64,000 nt of DNA from Flavisolibacter tropicus (lineage in GTDB: Bacteria; Bacteroidota; Bacteroidia; Chitinophagales; Chitinophagaceae): the NCBI RefSeq assembly GCF_001644645.1, contig NZ_CP011390.1:4336001-4400000 (forward strand). Reading direction: 5' to 3'. This document shows positions 1-8,313 of the stretch, piece after piece. The position numbers were made by a program, and so were the translations under genes. The notes below the pieces were generated by a model, which did not search any database, was not told where the DNA came from, and was given only the letters and a program-made list of their open reading frames with translations. Numbering within the stretch: position 1 is the first letter of the stretch; every line of letters begins with the position of its first letter.

Positions 1-862
1 AGGGGGGATCTTTTTACGGCGAGAATTTGGGCATAAAGGATTTTACCAGTTTGCTCCTGTGTTAACTGCCAAGTATCAGAAAAAAGGATTTTCACTGTTA
101 ATAGGTACACTGGAAGGTGCGTTGAACCATCGTTTTATTGAGCCTATTTATGATGTAGAAAATGTTATTACCCATCGCTTGGAACAGGGGGTACAGGTAC
201 TATTAAATAAAAAGCATTTGTGGTTGGACTGGTATGTGGATTGGAAAAAAGCCATTGAGCAGAACTCACCTTACCGCGAAGAGCTTACTTTGGCAGCTAG
301 CAGTCGTGTTAAACTCATCAATACCAGTAAGCTTGCAGTAGAGTTGCCTTTACAGTTCATGATGGCACATAAAGGAGGGCAAATAGATGCATCGGGTTTG
401 CCGCTGGAATCATTAATTAATTCAGCTGTAGGAGCGTCAGTTACAGTGCCAACAAATGGCCCTTTTCTAAAGGCCGTACGTACAGAGCACTATATGGCTT
501 TTTATAGAGATATTTCAGGCGCCAAGAAGCAATTATATGCTAACGGAAAAGGGTGGTACTCTTCGCTATTGTTTAAAACCAAATGGGTTGATATCGATGC
601 GCGTTATTGGAAGGGAAATCAGTTTTATGGACCTAACGGTGGCGCTCTGTTTAGTTCTATTTCACAAAAGATAGCGGGCTATGGCGAAGAAAACCGGGAG
701 TTGCTTTTTTTAAGTTTGATCTATGACCGGCAGTTGTTTCCCAACCTGAATGTAGATGTTCGGTTTGAGCCCTATTATGATGTTCGAAACAAGCTGACGG
801 AATACTCGTATTCTCTTTTCTTGCGTTTTAATAAAGACTTTTTTCTAAAGCGTATCAAATAA
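1..862 (+). CDS. Outer-membrane beta-barrel protein, C-terminal part (5' truncated by window edge)
   Basis: The reading frame is open from base 2 to the stop at 860-862, so the gene starts before the window; the first in-frame start-like codon (GTG at 59) lies inside the protein. The visible 287 or so residues alternate charged/polar and aromatic residues in short strands (for example LWLDWYVDWKKAI and LNVDVRFEPYYDV) and end in an aromatic-rich strand, YSYSLFLRFNKDFF, typical of the last strand of a Bacteroidota outer-membrane barrel. I recognise no specific family, so no substrate is assigned. It converges on osmC, with a strong shared hairpin between them. Confidence 0.6.
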   Translation, partial: GGIFLRREFGHKGFYQFAPVLTAKYQKKGFSLLIGTLEGALNHRFIEPIYDVENVITHRLEQGVQVLLNKKHLWLDWYVDWKKAIEQNSPYREELTLAASSRVKLINTSKLAVELPLQFMMAHKGGQIDASGLPLESLINSAVGASVTVPTNGPFLKAVRTEHYMAFYRDISGAKKQLYANGKGWYSSLLFKTKWVDIDARYWKGNQFYGPNGGALFSSISQKIAGYGEENRELLFLSLIYDRQLFPNLNVDVRFEPYYDVRNKLTEYSYSLFLRFNKDFFLKRIK

Positions 863-872
863 TAAGCACAAG

Positions 873-912
873 TAAAGACGGCCTGTTGCAGTGATGGAAC
901 AGGCCGTCTTTA
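873..912. terminator. Bidirectional intrinsic terminator between convergent genes
   Basis: A perfect 15-bp inverted repeat (TAAAGACGGCCTGTT and its complement at 898-912) encloses a 10-nt loop. A-rich and T-rich ends flank it in both directions. It lies between the stop codons of the barrel gene (+) and osmC (-), so it can serve both. Confidence 0.85.
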
Positions 913-915
913 AGT

Positions 916-1329
916 TTATTGCGTTAATTGGGCTTCTGAAGTAATCGTAGCCTTCAGAAGTTTAGAGATAGGACAGTTTTCTTCAGCGTTCTTTACACAC
1001 TCCTGCCATTTGGCTTCATCAATATTAGGCACACGTCCTTTTACGGTCAAATGCGATTTGGTAACTGTGCCATTTTCAAAGGTTATTTCACACTTTGTTT
1101 CTAAGTTGTCGGCAGTAAAACCGGCTTCATTTAAAACAAAGCTTAGCTTCATTGTAAAACATCCGGCGTGAGCCGCTGCTACCAGTTCCTCAGGGTTAGT
1201 GCCTTTGCCTTCTGCAAAACGAGAGTTGAAAGAATATTGTGTTTGCTCTAAAACACCACTTTGGGTAGTTAAATGTCCATTGCCTTCTTTTCCAGAGCCA
1301 TTCCAAACGGCTGTTGCATTACGAAGCAT
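916..1329 (-). CDS. OsmC family peroxiredoxin
   Basis: A 137-residue OsmC/Ohr-fold thiol peroxidase, the usual length for the family, which detoxifies organic hydroperoxides in the cytoplasm. The two catalytic cysteines are visible as Cys57 in HAGCFTM and Cys119 in EENCPISK, with the conserved Arg37 in NSRF. The spacing and the NPEELVAAAHAGC block fit the OsmC branch better than Ohr. The gene is monocistronic and starts with ATG at 1329. No operator for an OhrR-type regulator is evident upstream. Confidence 0.92.
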   Translation of the reverse strand: MLRNATAVWNGSGKEGNGHLTTQSGVLEQTQYSFNSRFAEGKGTNPEELVAAAHAGCFTMKLSFVLNEAGFTADNLETKCEITFENGTVTKSHLTVKGRVPNIDEAKWQECVKNAEENCPISKLLKATITSEAQLTQ

Positions 1330-1770
1330 ACTATATAATTTTTGAGTTAAGGAGCTTAAAGTTAAGCGGTTTATACATCAATTAAAAAGAGTAGTACCGT
1401 ATTGTCGATTTAAGGCTGTTAAATAAATAGAAGAATTTATTTCTGGAGATAATAATATGCCGGCTGTCTTGAAGAAAGAGGCTAACGCTATTGGCAATTG
1501 GTAACAATTTCTTTATTGTCTGGTAACATTGGCGTAAGATAGAATTGAGTGTTTTGTATCTACAAAGAAATAGGTATGCAAGCCATAAAAAGACACTTGG
1601 CCTTTTATCGTGGTAAGATCACCATCTTGCCCATTTCATCTGTTACATTTCGATTGTGGTTTAGCCTGGGTATTTTTTTTACTGCATTTATTGCACTTAT
1701 TCATTTCTTCAAACAGGTATTTAGTCATTGTGCCTTTTAACAAAGAGTTTGGTAGTAAACAATTTGTGGT
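1330..1770. other. Intergenic region between divergent genes
   Basis: This 441-bp AT-rich spacer separates osmC (-) from an unknown gene (+). It must contain the osmC promoter, but I see no exact TAnnTTTG box. The only reading frame of note is the 54-codon candidate at 1576-1740. No repeats or RNA genes were recognised. Confidence 0.4.
1576..1740 (+). CDS. Possible small membrane protein (doubtful)
   Basis: A 54-residue frame from ATG 1576, or from GTG 1549 if the longer start is used. It has a basic N-terminus followed by one plausible membrane segment around FRLWFSLGIFFTAFIALIHFF. It lies 30 bp upstream of, and co-directional with, the next gene. There is no ribosome-binding site, no recognisable family and no clear coding bias, so it may be chance. 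Confidence 0.22.
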   Translation: MQAIKRHLAFYRGKITILPISSVTFRLWFSLGIFFTAFIALIHFFKQVFSHCAF

Positions 1771-2202
1771 ATGATTGATAAGTTGTCTGTGTCGCAGATT
1801 GATTATTCTCAAGAGCAGGAAAACAAACTGCTGCTTAATGGTCAGTCATTCAAAATGGTAACACGTGGCTTTTTTACCAAGCATCAATGCTTGATAAATG
1901 CCGACAATAAAATTTGGTTAACCATTAAGAAAAAGAGCAGCAAAGATTTTCTTTTGGTATTTAGTAGTGGTGCTAAATATCAATTGGAAGTTTTGACGTA
2001 CACCGATTTAACCTGTGTCTACTATGATAGAGAGGATACAGAATTATTCCGACTTACACAACCGGCTTTTTTGCCAGATGCTATTTTTTTATTGATTTCT
2101 GAAGACTGTATGCCGGAAGAGGAATTTACCACAATGGTAGCCTGGGGTTTTTATTTCTGTAGGCACTACAATGAAAAAAGAAAGTATAAGCCAGCAGCTT
2201 AA
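1771..2202 (+). CDS. Hypothetical protein, 143 aa
   Basis: No family is recognised. The protein is soluble-looking, with no signal peptide or membrane helix, and mixes beta-type segments (KMVTRGFFTKHQCLINADN, KIWLTIKKKSSKDFLLVF) with an acidic stretch (ISEDCMPEEEF) before an aromatic, Cys-containing C-terminus. The early beta-hairpin pattern of lipid or ligand-binding cell-surface proteins is only suggestive. It is co-directional with the small ORF at 2295 and may be co-transcribed with it as far as the terminator at 2470. Confidence 0.6.
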   Translation: MIDKLSVSQIDYSQEQENKLLLNGQSFKMVTRGFFTKHQCLINADNKIWLTIKKKSSKDFLLVFSSGAKYQLEVLTYTDLTCVYYDREDTELFRLTQPAFLPDAIFLLISEDCMPEEEFTTMVAWGFYFCRHYNEKRKYKPAA

Positions 2203-2294
2203 TTGGTTTGATGATAATCAATATCCAGCCCACGTTTAGAATACTTTAAGAGGTTCTTTATACACTTCGGCATACAAATGGAGTTATAGTTTGT

Positions 2295-2456
2295 ATGTTG
2301 ATCAGTATTTTACATGGAAGTCAAATGGTGTTTGAGCAGTTGCTGATAGGTATTCTGGCTCTTAATGCCTTGATAATAGGGGTTTTAACCTTTGTGCCAA
2401 GCCTGCATGGGCGATTGGTGCAATGGATTTGGCCGAAACAATCCGGAAGAAATTAA
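2295..2456 (+). CDS. Small single-pass membrane protein, 53 aa
   Basis: A complete ATG-to-TAA frame of 53 residues. A hydrophobic helix, approximately LLIGILALNALIIGVLTFV, is followed by a short basic/aromatic tail (HGRLVQWIWPKQSGRN). It ends 13 bp before a strong terminator, which is the position expected for the last gene of a unit that includes the 143-residue protein upstream. Function is unknown. The hydrophobic-then-basic pattern and the terminator make it more credible than a random frame. Confidence 0.42.
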   Translation: MLISILHGSQMVFEQLLIGILALNALIIGVLTFVPSLHGRLVQWIWPKQSGRN

Positions 2457-2469
2457 CATTCATTCATAA

Positions 2470-2506
2470 GCAGAAAAGCAGCGCCTTGGCGCTGCTTTTC
2501 TGCTTT
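2470..2506. terminator. Bidirectional intrinsic terminator
   Basis: A 15-16 bp perfect stem (GCAGAAAAGCAGCGC at 2470-2484, complement ending at 2503) has a tiny loop and T-rich exits on both strands. It separates the small membrane ORF (+) from the lipoprotein gene (-). Confidence 0.85.
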
Positions 2507-2524
2507 AATTATAAGTCGTCGAAG

Positions 2525-2962
2525 CTATTTTTTTACTAGCTTGAAGGTTTGTGTAACTGTATTGGTTGGTTTGGACTTAGAAGTTACTGTAATGGTTACC
2601 GTCCCAATTTCGCCTGCCGGAATATTTGAAATGGTTACAGGAATAGAAGTAGTACTTGGATCGAACGTGTAATCATTGGGGGCTATAATATTGCCATTAA
2701 GATCGCGTGTAAACTTAACTTTAACATCTACACCCCGTGCTGGCACTGCACTTTTAATCACTATATTAAAGTTGTAAGTGGCGCCTGTAACTTTTACAGG
2801 AGTAGTACTGCTACCCGGGTCCGGGTCAATGGCTATTACAAGGTTTTCTTCTGTCGTGGAGCCGCCGCCACCACCGCCACCACCGCTACTGGGTTTAGAG
2901 CAAGCCGCAATGGCCAGGGCAAAGAAAAAAAGAACAACAACGGATCGGATTAGTGTTTTCAT
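2525..2962 (-). CDS. Secreted lipoprotein with poly-glycine linker
   Basis: A start at ATG 2962 gives 145 residues beginning MKTLIRSVVV, with a classic lipobox (AIAAC) at about residue 20. A longer frame to 3022 would bury the signal peptide, so I reject it. After the lipid-anchored Cys come SKPSS, a run of eight glycines, and then a beta-rich domain (about 95 residues, Thr/Val/Pro-rich) resembling Ig-like or calx-beta surface modules. The glycine run probably acts as a flexible tether carrying the domain off the outer membrane. No enzymatic motif is visible. Confidence 0.72.
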   Translation of the reverse strand: MKTLIRSVVVLFFFALAIAACSKPSSGGGGGGGGSTTEENLVIAIDPDPGSSTTPVKVTGATYNFNIVIKSAVPARGVDVKVKFTRDLNGNIIAPNDYTFDPSTTSIPVTISNIPAGEIGTVTITVTSKSKPTNTVTQTFKLVKK

Positions 2963-3099
2963 AAACAAGTTTAGTATTGGATTTGTGTTTAATCTATTTT
3001 GTAATAAAGCAATATACGACAATGTATGAACTAATGCTTAAGCCTTAGTGCAGGCCAAACGCAGTTCTTTTCTCAAATCACAAATAATAGTAATCGCTG

Positions 3100-3684
3100 C
3101 TAGCTACTCTGTTTCCTTACATATTTAGTAAGTATGACAATAACCTGCCCTTCAATTTTACCTTCTATCTGTTCTGTGTTGTTTTCTACAAGGCGGATAT
3201 TTTTTACTACAGTTCCCATTTTGGCATTCAGGGTAGAGCCTTTTACATCCAATGATTTGGTTAAAACTACCGTGTCGCCCTGTTGCAATATATTGCCATT
3301 GGCATCTCGGTGCAGATCTACACTGGCATCTGCTTCATGATCGCCGGTAGCCTTCGCCCATGCCAGTCGGTCATCATCCAGGTAAAGCATGTCCAAGCTA
3401 TCGGCAGCCCAGCTTTCATTACGTAACCGGTTTAGCATACGCCAAGCCATTACTTGTATACCCGGCACCTCGCTCCACATACGATCTGTAAGCCCTTGCC
3501 AATGTTTGCTATCTAACTCTTCCCGTTTTTCTATCTGCGCCCGACACTTAGCACATAAAATGATACAGTTGTCTTCAGTAGGCTGGTCTTGAGGTGGTAC
3601 TTCATAGAGTTGTAAGTCATTGGTTGACCCGCATAGCTCACATTGATTTCCGCTACGTTGTAAAAGAACCTCTTCCAGCTTCAT
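3100..3684 (-). CDS. PhnA/YjdM-like zinc-ribbon protein
   Basis: 194 residues. The N-terminal zinc ribbon is visible as Cys15-x2-Cys18 (CELC) and Cys44-x2-Cys47 (CAKC). The C-terminal PhnA domain (about 122-194) contains VDLHRDANGNILQQGDTV and KSLDVKGSTLNAKMGTVVKN. The family was named for a locus near alkylphosphonate genes in E. coli but is not shown to act in phosphonate breakdown. This copy is longer than E. coli YjdM because about 60 residues separate ribbon and PhnA domain. No phn genes are nearby. The promoter box at 3704-3711 supports the ATG at 3684. Confidence 0.85.
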   Translation of the reverse strand: MKLEEVLLQRSGNQCELCGSTNDLQLYEVPPQDQPTEDNCIILCAKCRAQIEKREELDSKHWQGLTDRMWSEVPGIQVMAWRMLNRLRNESWAADSLDMLYLDDDRLAWAKATGDHEADASVDLHRDANGNILQQGDTVVLTKSLDVKGSTLNAKMGTVVKNIRLVENNTEQIEGKIEGQVIVILTKYVRKQSS

Positions 3685-3703
3685 TATTTATTGATTGAGG
3701 CCG

Positions 3704-3711
3704 CAAAGGTA
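3704..3711 (-). promoter_or_regulatory. Candidate -7 promoter box (TACCTTTG) of the PhnA-like gene
   Basis: An exact match to the Bacteroidota primary-sigma -7 consensus TAnnTTTG, 19 nt upstream of the ATG. No clear -33 TTG is visible. Confidence 0.6.
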
Positions 3712-3959
3712 AGGCTTCTATGGTTGGCGTATGGGAATATAGAAACGGTTGTTGAAGCTGTGTTCTGCCTACTTCATAAGTAGTTTTAACTACCTATTAG
3801 TTTTTGTATCTTATACAAAAGATCACCTATTGTAAATAGTAAGGGCTAAACGCACAAAATAAATTGTCGGCCTGGTTTATAAACGCGTGAAAGCTTTTAT
3901 CTAATAAAAGAAGCCGAAGAGTTTGAGTGATCTATCAGACTTTTTAGTTAGTAGAAATA

Positions 3960-4847
3960 ATGGCAATGAAAGCAATAGTTAAAACGCTATATAATGCTCT
4001 TCCGTTCAAGCAGACTCTTTTTTCTGTACTAAAACAAGTATGGACCCCGAAGGAATCAGTTTTCAAACACTTGCATTTTAAAGGAGTGTTTACTGTTCCC
4101 ATTGACGGCTCTACATCTTTTATGATAAACCACTACGGTTACCAGGTAGAAAACGACATCTTTTGGGCAGGTCTGACAAAAGGGTGGGAGAAGGAATCTT
4201 TAAAGCTTTGGATAAAACTGTGTGAGGAATGTGAAAGCATAATTGATATAGGAGCTAACACTGGCGTATATACTTTAACTGCTAAAGCGGTAAACCCATC
4301 TTCCAAGGTTTATGCATTTGAGCCCATAGAAAGAGTTTATAACAAACTGACCGCCAACATCAGGCTAAATAACTTTGATATTCTAGCAGTAAAAATGGCT
4401 GCATCAAACAAAGACGGGACAGCAATATTTTATGATACATCCACAGAGCATACCTATTCGGCGTCTGTTAACAGAAATCTTTTACTCTCTCAAACCTCCA
4501 GCATTATACAAACAACAATCGAAACGATTACGTTGAATTCATTTATTAAGCAGAATGGTATCACCCATATTGATTTACTTAAGATAGATGTTGAAACGCA
4601 CGAGCCAGAAGTTTTACAGGGGTTCTCTGAGTATTTAGCTACGTTCCGACCTGCTATGTTGATTGAAATATTGACGGATGAAATTGGCAATAGGGTGCAT
4701 AATATGTTACAGGGGCTTGACTATCTCTATTTCAATATTGATGAGAGTCTTGGTGCTCGTCAAGTGGAAAAAATAACAAAGACTAGGCATGACAATTATT
4801 TGATCTGCAATGCTGAAACCGCAAGAAGAATTGGACTGATAGAATAG
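3960..4847 (+). CDS. FkbM family methyltransferase
   Basis: 295 residues. The SAM-binding core starts with motif I DIGANTGVYT (residues 96-105), followed by the acidic residue of motif II in YAFEPIE (Glu121) and the FkbM signature LLKIDVETHEPEVLQG (206-221). FkbM-type enzymes O-methylate hydroxyls on sugars or secondary metabolites, often on surface glycans. No glycosyltransferase cluster is visible here, so the acceptor is unknown. The first 60 or so residues are a less conserved extension. A start three codons later (MKAIVK) is possible. It appears monocistronic. Confidence 0.85.
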   Translation: MAMKAIVKTLYNALPFKQTLFSVLKQVWTPKESVFKHLHFKGVFTVPIDGSTSFMINHYGYQVENDIFWAGLTKGWEKESLKLWIKLCEECESIIDIGANTGVYTLTAKAVNPSSKVYAFEPIERVYNKLTANIRLNNFDILAVKMAASNKDGTAIFYDTSTEHTYSASVNRNLLLSQTSSIIQTTIETITLNSFIKQNGITHIDLLKIDVETHEPEVLQGFSEYLATFRPAMLIEILTDEIGNRVHNMLQGLDYLYFNIDESLGARQVEKITKTRHDNYLICNAETARRIGLIE

Positions 4848-5167
4848 GGCAGCAAAGCCTACTCCTTTTCCTCGTGTACTCAAAGTATAAAGATGATCCT
4901 GATTTTGACAGACAATGGTAACGCAGAGCTCTAACATTCGTACAAGAGCATGCGAAGCTGATACGTCTGGCAAGGAGAGATGTATCAAACAAATTGTTCT
5001 TTTCTTCCTTCATCATATACACCATCGGTTGACCAGCAAGAAAACTCTTCCTTTGATTTTATGTCTGCATTTTGCTTAACAATTCTTTCTCTTAAAACTA
5101 CTTTCAGAGAACCGGGATTTGAATACTACCGAAACAGGTTGGTACAAAATTTATTCTTTACTCTGAC
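4848..5167. other. Intergenic spacer, nothing recognised
   Basis: This 320-bp spacer lies between the methyltransferase and the Nramp-like gene. It has no clear hairpin terminator, no exact promoter box and no convincing reading frame. The short frame reaching 5171 overlaps the transporter start and has random-looking composition. Confidence 0.4.
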
Positions 5168-6427
5168 ATGAATGGGAAGCAAAATAAGGTTCTGCAGTTT
5201 TTCAAGAAGTTAGGCCCCGGTTTGGTTACGGGTGCTAGTGATGATGATCCTTCAGGTATTGCCACCTACTCGCAGGCAGGTGCAAAATTCGGTATTAATA
5301 CATTATGGACGGCCCTTATCACTTTCCCCTTAATGGCGGCGGTACAGGAAATGTGTGCCCGCATTGGCCTGGTTACTTCGCAGGGACTTGCCAGTAACAT
5401 TCGCAACCATTATCCTAAATGGGTAATGTATGTAATGATACTTTTCACTTTTCCAGCAACGATCCTGAATATCGGTGCAGATATTGCAGGCATGGGGGCC
5501 GTGGCCAACCTACTAATTCCAGCTATCCCTTCTTATTATTTTACAGTGGGCTTTACAGTTGCGCTGATGGTGCTAATTATTTATTTGCCCTATCAGAAAA
5601 TAGCTGCTGTGCTAAAATACCTTTGTGCATTTCTTCTGCTGTATTTGATTGTTCCCTTTCTTTCTAAGCAAAACTGGTCAGACATTGCAAAGCACACGTT
5701 TATTCCCACTATTCGTTTCGACAAAGAGTTTATAAGCATTCTGGTAGCTATCCTTGGAACCACTATTTCTCCCTATTTATTTTTCTGGCAGGCAACAATG
5801 GTAGCAGAAGATGTAAATCATAAAAAGAGAAGGCTGGTAGTAAACAAAAAGGTGATCACAGATTTGGATATAGATGTGGATATGGGTATGTTTTTTTCTA
5901 ACGTGGTTATGTTCTTTATTATACTCGCCACCGGTACTGTTTTATACAATGGCGGCATTCGGCAAATAGACACGGTGGAGCAGGCGGCAAAGGCATTGGA
6001 GCCACTGGCTGGTCAATTCTCTTACCTCCTTTTTGCTTTTGGTGTAATGGGAACAGGTTTTTTAGCTATACCTGTATTGAGTGGTAGCCTTTCTTATATT
6101 CTCTCTGAAACGTTTAAATGGAATGGTGGACTGGATAAAAAATTCTACCAGGCAAAGCCTTTTTATTTGGTAGTAATTTTTTCATTGCTGATCGGCTTGG
6201 CCATCAATTATATAGGTATCAGCCCCATAAAGGCTTTGATATATACAGCTATTTTATACGGAGTCACTTCGCCGGTACTCATTGCTGTTATTCTGCACAT
6301 TGGTAACAATAAAAAAGTAATGGGAGAGTTTGCCAACCGCAAATGGTCGAACATTTTGGGTTTTGCTGCTTTAATTTTAATGACAATATCTGCTATTATG
6401 TTGTTATACTATCAGTTTAAAGGATAA
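5168..6427 (+). CDS. Nramp (SLC11)-like divalent metal transporter, divergent motifs
   Basis: 419 residues with about 11 hydrophobic segments, as in SLC11/Nramp proton-coupled metal importers. The helix-1 signature, canonically DPGN, reads DPSG (27-30): the metal-binding Asp is kept but the Asn is Gly. The helix-6 MPH motif is SPY (201-203), so the sulfur ligand that favours Mn/Fe is missing. Known Nramp-related branches lacking the Met carry other ions such as Mg2+ or Al3+, so the ion here should not be assumed. A basic/acidic insert (KKRRLVVNKKVITDLDIDVD) lies in a cytoplasmic loop near 215-234. No mntR-like regulator is adjacent. Confidence 0.85.
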   Translation: MNGKQNKVLQFFKKLGPGLVTGASDDDPSGIATYSQAGAKFGINTLWTALITFPLMAAVQEMCARIGLVTSQGLASNIRNHYPKWVMYVMILFTFPATILNIGADIAGMGAVANLLIPAIPSYYFTVGFTVALMVLIIYLPYQKIAAVLKYLCAFLLLYLIVPFLSKQNWSDIAKHTFIPTIRFDKEFISILVAILGTTISPYLFFWQATMVAEDVNHKKRRLVVNKKVITDLDIDVDMGMFFSNVVMFFIILATGTVLYNGGIRQIDTVEQAAKALEPLAGQFSYLLFAFGVMGTGFLAIPVLSGSLSYILSETFKWNGGLDKKFYQAKPFYLVVIFSLLIGLAINYIGISPIKALIYTAILYGVTSPVLIAVILHIGNNKKVMGEFANRKWSNILGFAALILMTISAIMLLYYQFKG

Positions 6428-6516
6428 AGAGATTTGGGCGGGACGACATATGTTTAGTAAAGTTTATTTGTGTTTGTTTCGTTAACAAACGATTTTTAGA
6501 TAGGGCCCATTAAAAG

Positions 6517-6554
6517 AAAAGAGCCATGCAAGTAATAGACTTGAAAGGCTCTTT
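6517..6554. terminator. Hairpin between the Nramp-like gene and tRNA-Arg
   Basis: AAAGAGCC (6518-6525) pairs with GGCTCTTT (6547-6554), with an inner CAAG/CTTG pairing. Followed on the minus strand by a T-rich run, it best fits termination of the tRNA transcript and can also stop the transporter mRNA. Confidence 0.65.
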
Positions 6555-6566
6555 GTTGTTTCTGTG

Positions 6567-6638
6567 TAGCCCCGACAGGAATCGAACCTGTATCTAAAGT
6601 TTAGGAAACTTCTATTCTATCCATTGAACTACGGGGCC
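6567..6638 (-). tRNA. tRNA-Arg (anticodon CCT)
   Basis: On the minus strand a 72-nt cloverleaf can be drawn: acceptor stem GGCCCCG/CGGGGCT (first pair G-U), a D arm, anticodon stem GAAGT/ACTTT around loop TTCCTAA, and T arm ACAGG-TTCGATT-CCTGT. The anticodon CCT decodes AGG (Arg). The 3' CCA is not encoded (CAC follows the discriminator A), as is common in Bacteroidota. Confidence 0.93.
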
Positions 6639-6730
6639 AACGTATACTGACCGCAATATTAATTTCTTTTTTGCAACTACCGTTTCGAAAAGCAGATTGT
6701 CGTTCATTATTCCGCTATTTTGCAAACCGT

Positions 6731-7372
6731 ATGGCCGTACCTGCTACCAAACTAATATCCAAATTTGGGTTGCTGCTCATTGCTATCTACCTGTTCTTCT
6801 GCTACTTTATGGTAGAAATTGTAGCGCAATACATTCCAGTGGGTGCCGATACGGCTTTCTTGGGTATTAAACAGGAATACATCGATATACCGTTTTATCT
6901 GCCTGTATTTTATATCCATGTATTTACCGCTATACTAGCCTTGCCGTCAGGCTTCACACAGTTCTCCCGTTATATATTGAAACGCTGGCCTACTGTGCAT
7001 AGGCTCAACGGGCGTGTGTATATCATTAGTATCCTATTACTAGGTGCGCCCTCTGGTTTTATTATTGGGCTTTATGCCAATGGCGGTCTCCCTTCACGTA
7101 TTTCTTTCTGTTTGCTGGGTGTGCTGTGGATGTATTTTACCTGGCAGGCGTATGCGGAAGCACGCAAAAGAAACATCCAGCGACATAAAGCCTTTATGTA
7201 TCGCAGTTTTGCGCTGACCCTTTCTGCAATTACTTTAAGGGCTTGGAAATATGTACTAATTGCTATCTTTCATCCACGTCCTATGGATGTATACCAACTG
7301 ATCGCCTGGCTTGGGTGGGTGCCTAACCTGTTGATCGCAGAATACCTTTTAACACAAAAACGACCAAAATGA
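6731..7372 (+). CDS. DUF2306-like multi-pass membrane protein
   Basis: 213 residues from ATG 6731; a TTG start at 6671 would add a non-hydrophobic leader. There are six or so hydrophobic helices. Conserved polar motifs typical of DUF2306 proteins are HRLNGRVYI on one loop and the HKAFMYRSFALTLSAITLR stretch, containing H-x5-R and a final Arg. These resemble haem-b or quinone-type four-helix membrane proteins, but the function is not established. The stop overlaps the next gene's ATG by 4 nt (ATGA), indicating translational coupling to the YARHG lipoprotein. Confidence 0.75.
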   Translation: MAVPATKLISKFGLLLIAIYLFFCYFMVEIVAQYIPVGADTAFLGIKQEYIDIPFYLPVFYIHVFTAILALPSGFTQFSRYILKRWPTVHRLNGRVYIISILLLGAPSGFIIGLYANGGLPSRISFCLLGVLWMYFTWQAYAEARKRNIQRHKAFMYRSFALTLSAITLRAWKYVLIAIFHPRPMDVYQLIAWLGWVPNLLIAEYLLTQKRPK

Positions 7373-8226
7373 GACTAACTGCTCTATTCCTTGCATTGGT
7401 AGTGCTGGCCAGCTGTACCAACAGCAATTCTGCCAGCGCTGATCTGAAATCAAAGAAAAAGAATGTACCCAAAGAAGTGGTGGTGCCCGTAGTTAAATAC
7501 GGCATAGAGGGCTACTATACGGGTGTACTTTCCGCCAAAGAATACAAAGAAAGTGTAGAAGGCATCGATAAACAGATCACTATATGTATCGACTCATTAA
7601 ATGGCTATAATGTATATGGCTATAGCGTGGTGGCAGGTAACAAGCGCCCCTTCAAAGGAACGTACGAAGAGCGAGATGATCAATTTGTGATCACCGCTAA
7701 AGAACCGGGTTCTGATAAAACAGACGGTCGTTTCTCCTTTTCTGTTCATCCCAAAAAGAAAGTATTGGAAGGTTCTTGGAAGGCTAATAATGCCACATTA
7801 AATGTTACTGAGAGTGAATTTAAGTTGGAGCAGCGTCCATTTAAATATAGCCAGCATTTAGAAATACCGGAGTCTATGGCTGGAGTGCCGCTGCCGGGTA
7901 GCTATAATGAAGAAACAGAAGAGTCAGAAGCTCTAACCGCTGATATTGTAATGATAAATGCTTCCCAGGCGTTGTTAAAAGCCAAAGACGTAGAAAATAT
8001 GTATAAGGCTGATCTTGAGGTTGTCCGTAATGCTATTTATGCCCGCCATGGCTACTCTTTTAAGAATGCCCGCATGCGGGTGTTGTTTGATAATAATGTG
8101 TCTTGGTACATGCCCCTGTTTACGGATGTTACGCCTTACCTGACCGAAGTAGAAAAAAAGAATATTGCCCTGATCAAGCGTTATGAGGCGCATGCGGCTA
8201 AATACTACGACGCTTTTGGAAGGTAG
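7369..8226 (+). CDS. YARHG domain lipoprotein
   Basis: 285 residues. A lipobox (LASC, Cys16) predicts an outer- or inner-membrane lipoprotein. A beta-rich middle part (about 45-150) resembles a lipocalin-like barrel (GYYTGVL, FKGTYEE, LEGSWKANN). The C-terminal YARHG domain starts near residue 221, with IYARHGYSFKN and the usual WYMPLFTDVTPYLTEVEKKNI. YARHG is an extracellular domain found with peptidase or binding modules; its ligand is unknown. It is coupled to the DUF2306-like gene upstream, so the two products may work together. Confidence 0.88.
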   Translation: MRLTALFLALVVLASCTNSNSASADLKSKKKNVPKEVVVPVVKYGIEGYYTGVLSAKEYKESVEGIDKQITICIDSLNGYNVYGYSVVAGNKRPFKGTYEERDDQFVITAKEPGSDKTDGRFSFSVHPKKKVLEGSWKANNATLNVTESEFKLEQRPFKYSQHLEIPESMAGVPLPGSYNEETEESEALTADIVMINASQALLKAKDVENMYKADLEVVRNAIYARHGYSFKNARMRVLFDNNVSWYMPLFTDVTPYLTEVEKKNIALIKRYEAHAAKYYDAFGR

Positions 8227-8284
8227 GTATAGTATCGAAGGTCTTTAACAAGGTTTTTTAGCAGGTCAAACGGCTACAACTGCC

Positions 8285-8292
8285 TATCTTTG
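8285..8292 (+). promoter_or_regulatory. Candidate -7 promoter box (TATCTTTG)
   Basis: An exact TAnnTTTG match 21 nt before the ATG of the TPR membrane protein. It argues against an upstream alternative start, which would overlap the box. Confidence 0.6.
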
Positions 8293-8313
8293 CAGCCTTT
8301 CAAGGAAAACCAC

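Noticed and set aside
4980..5171. 63-codon frame before the Nramp-like gene
   Set aside because: It overlaps the transporter start, has no family or start signal, and its composition looks random.
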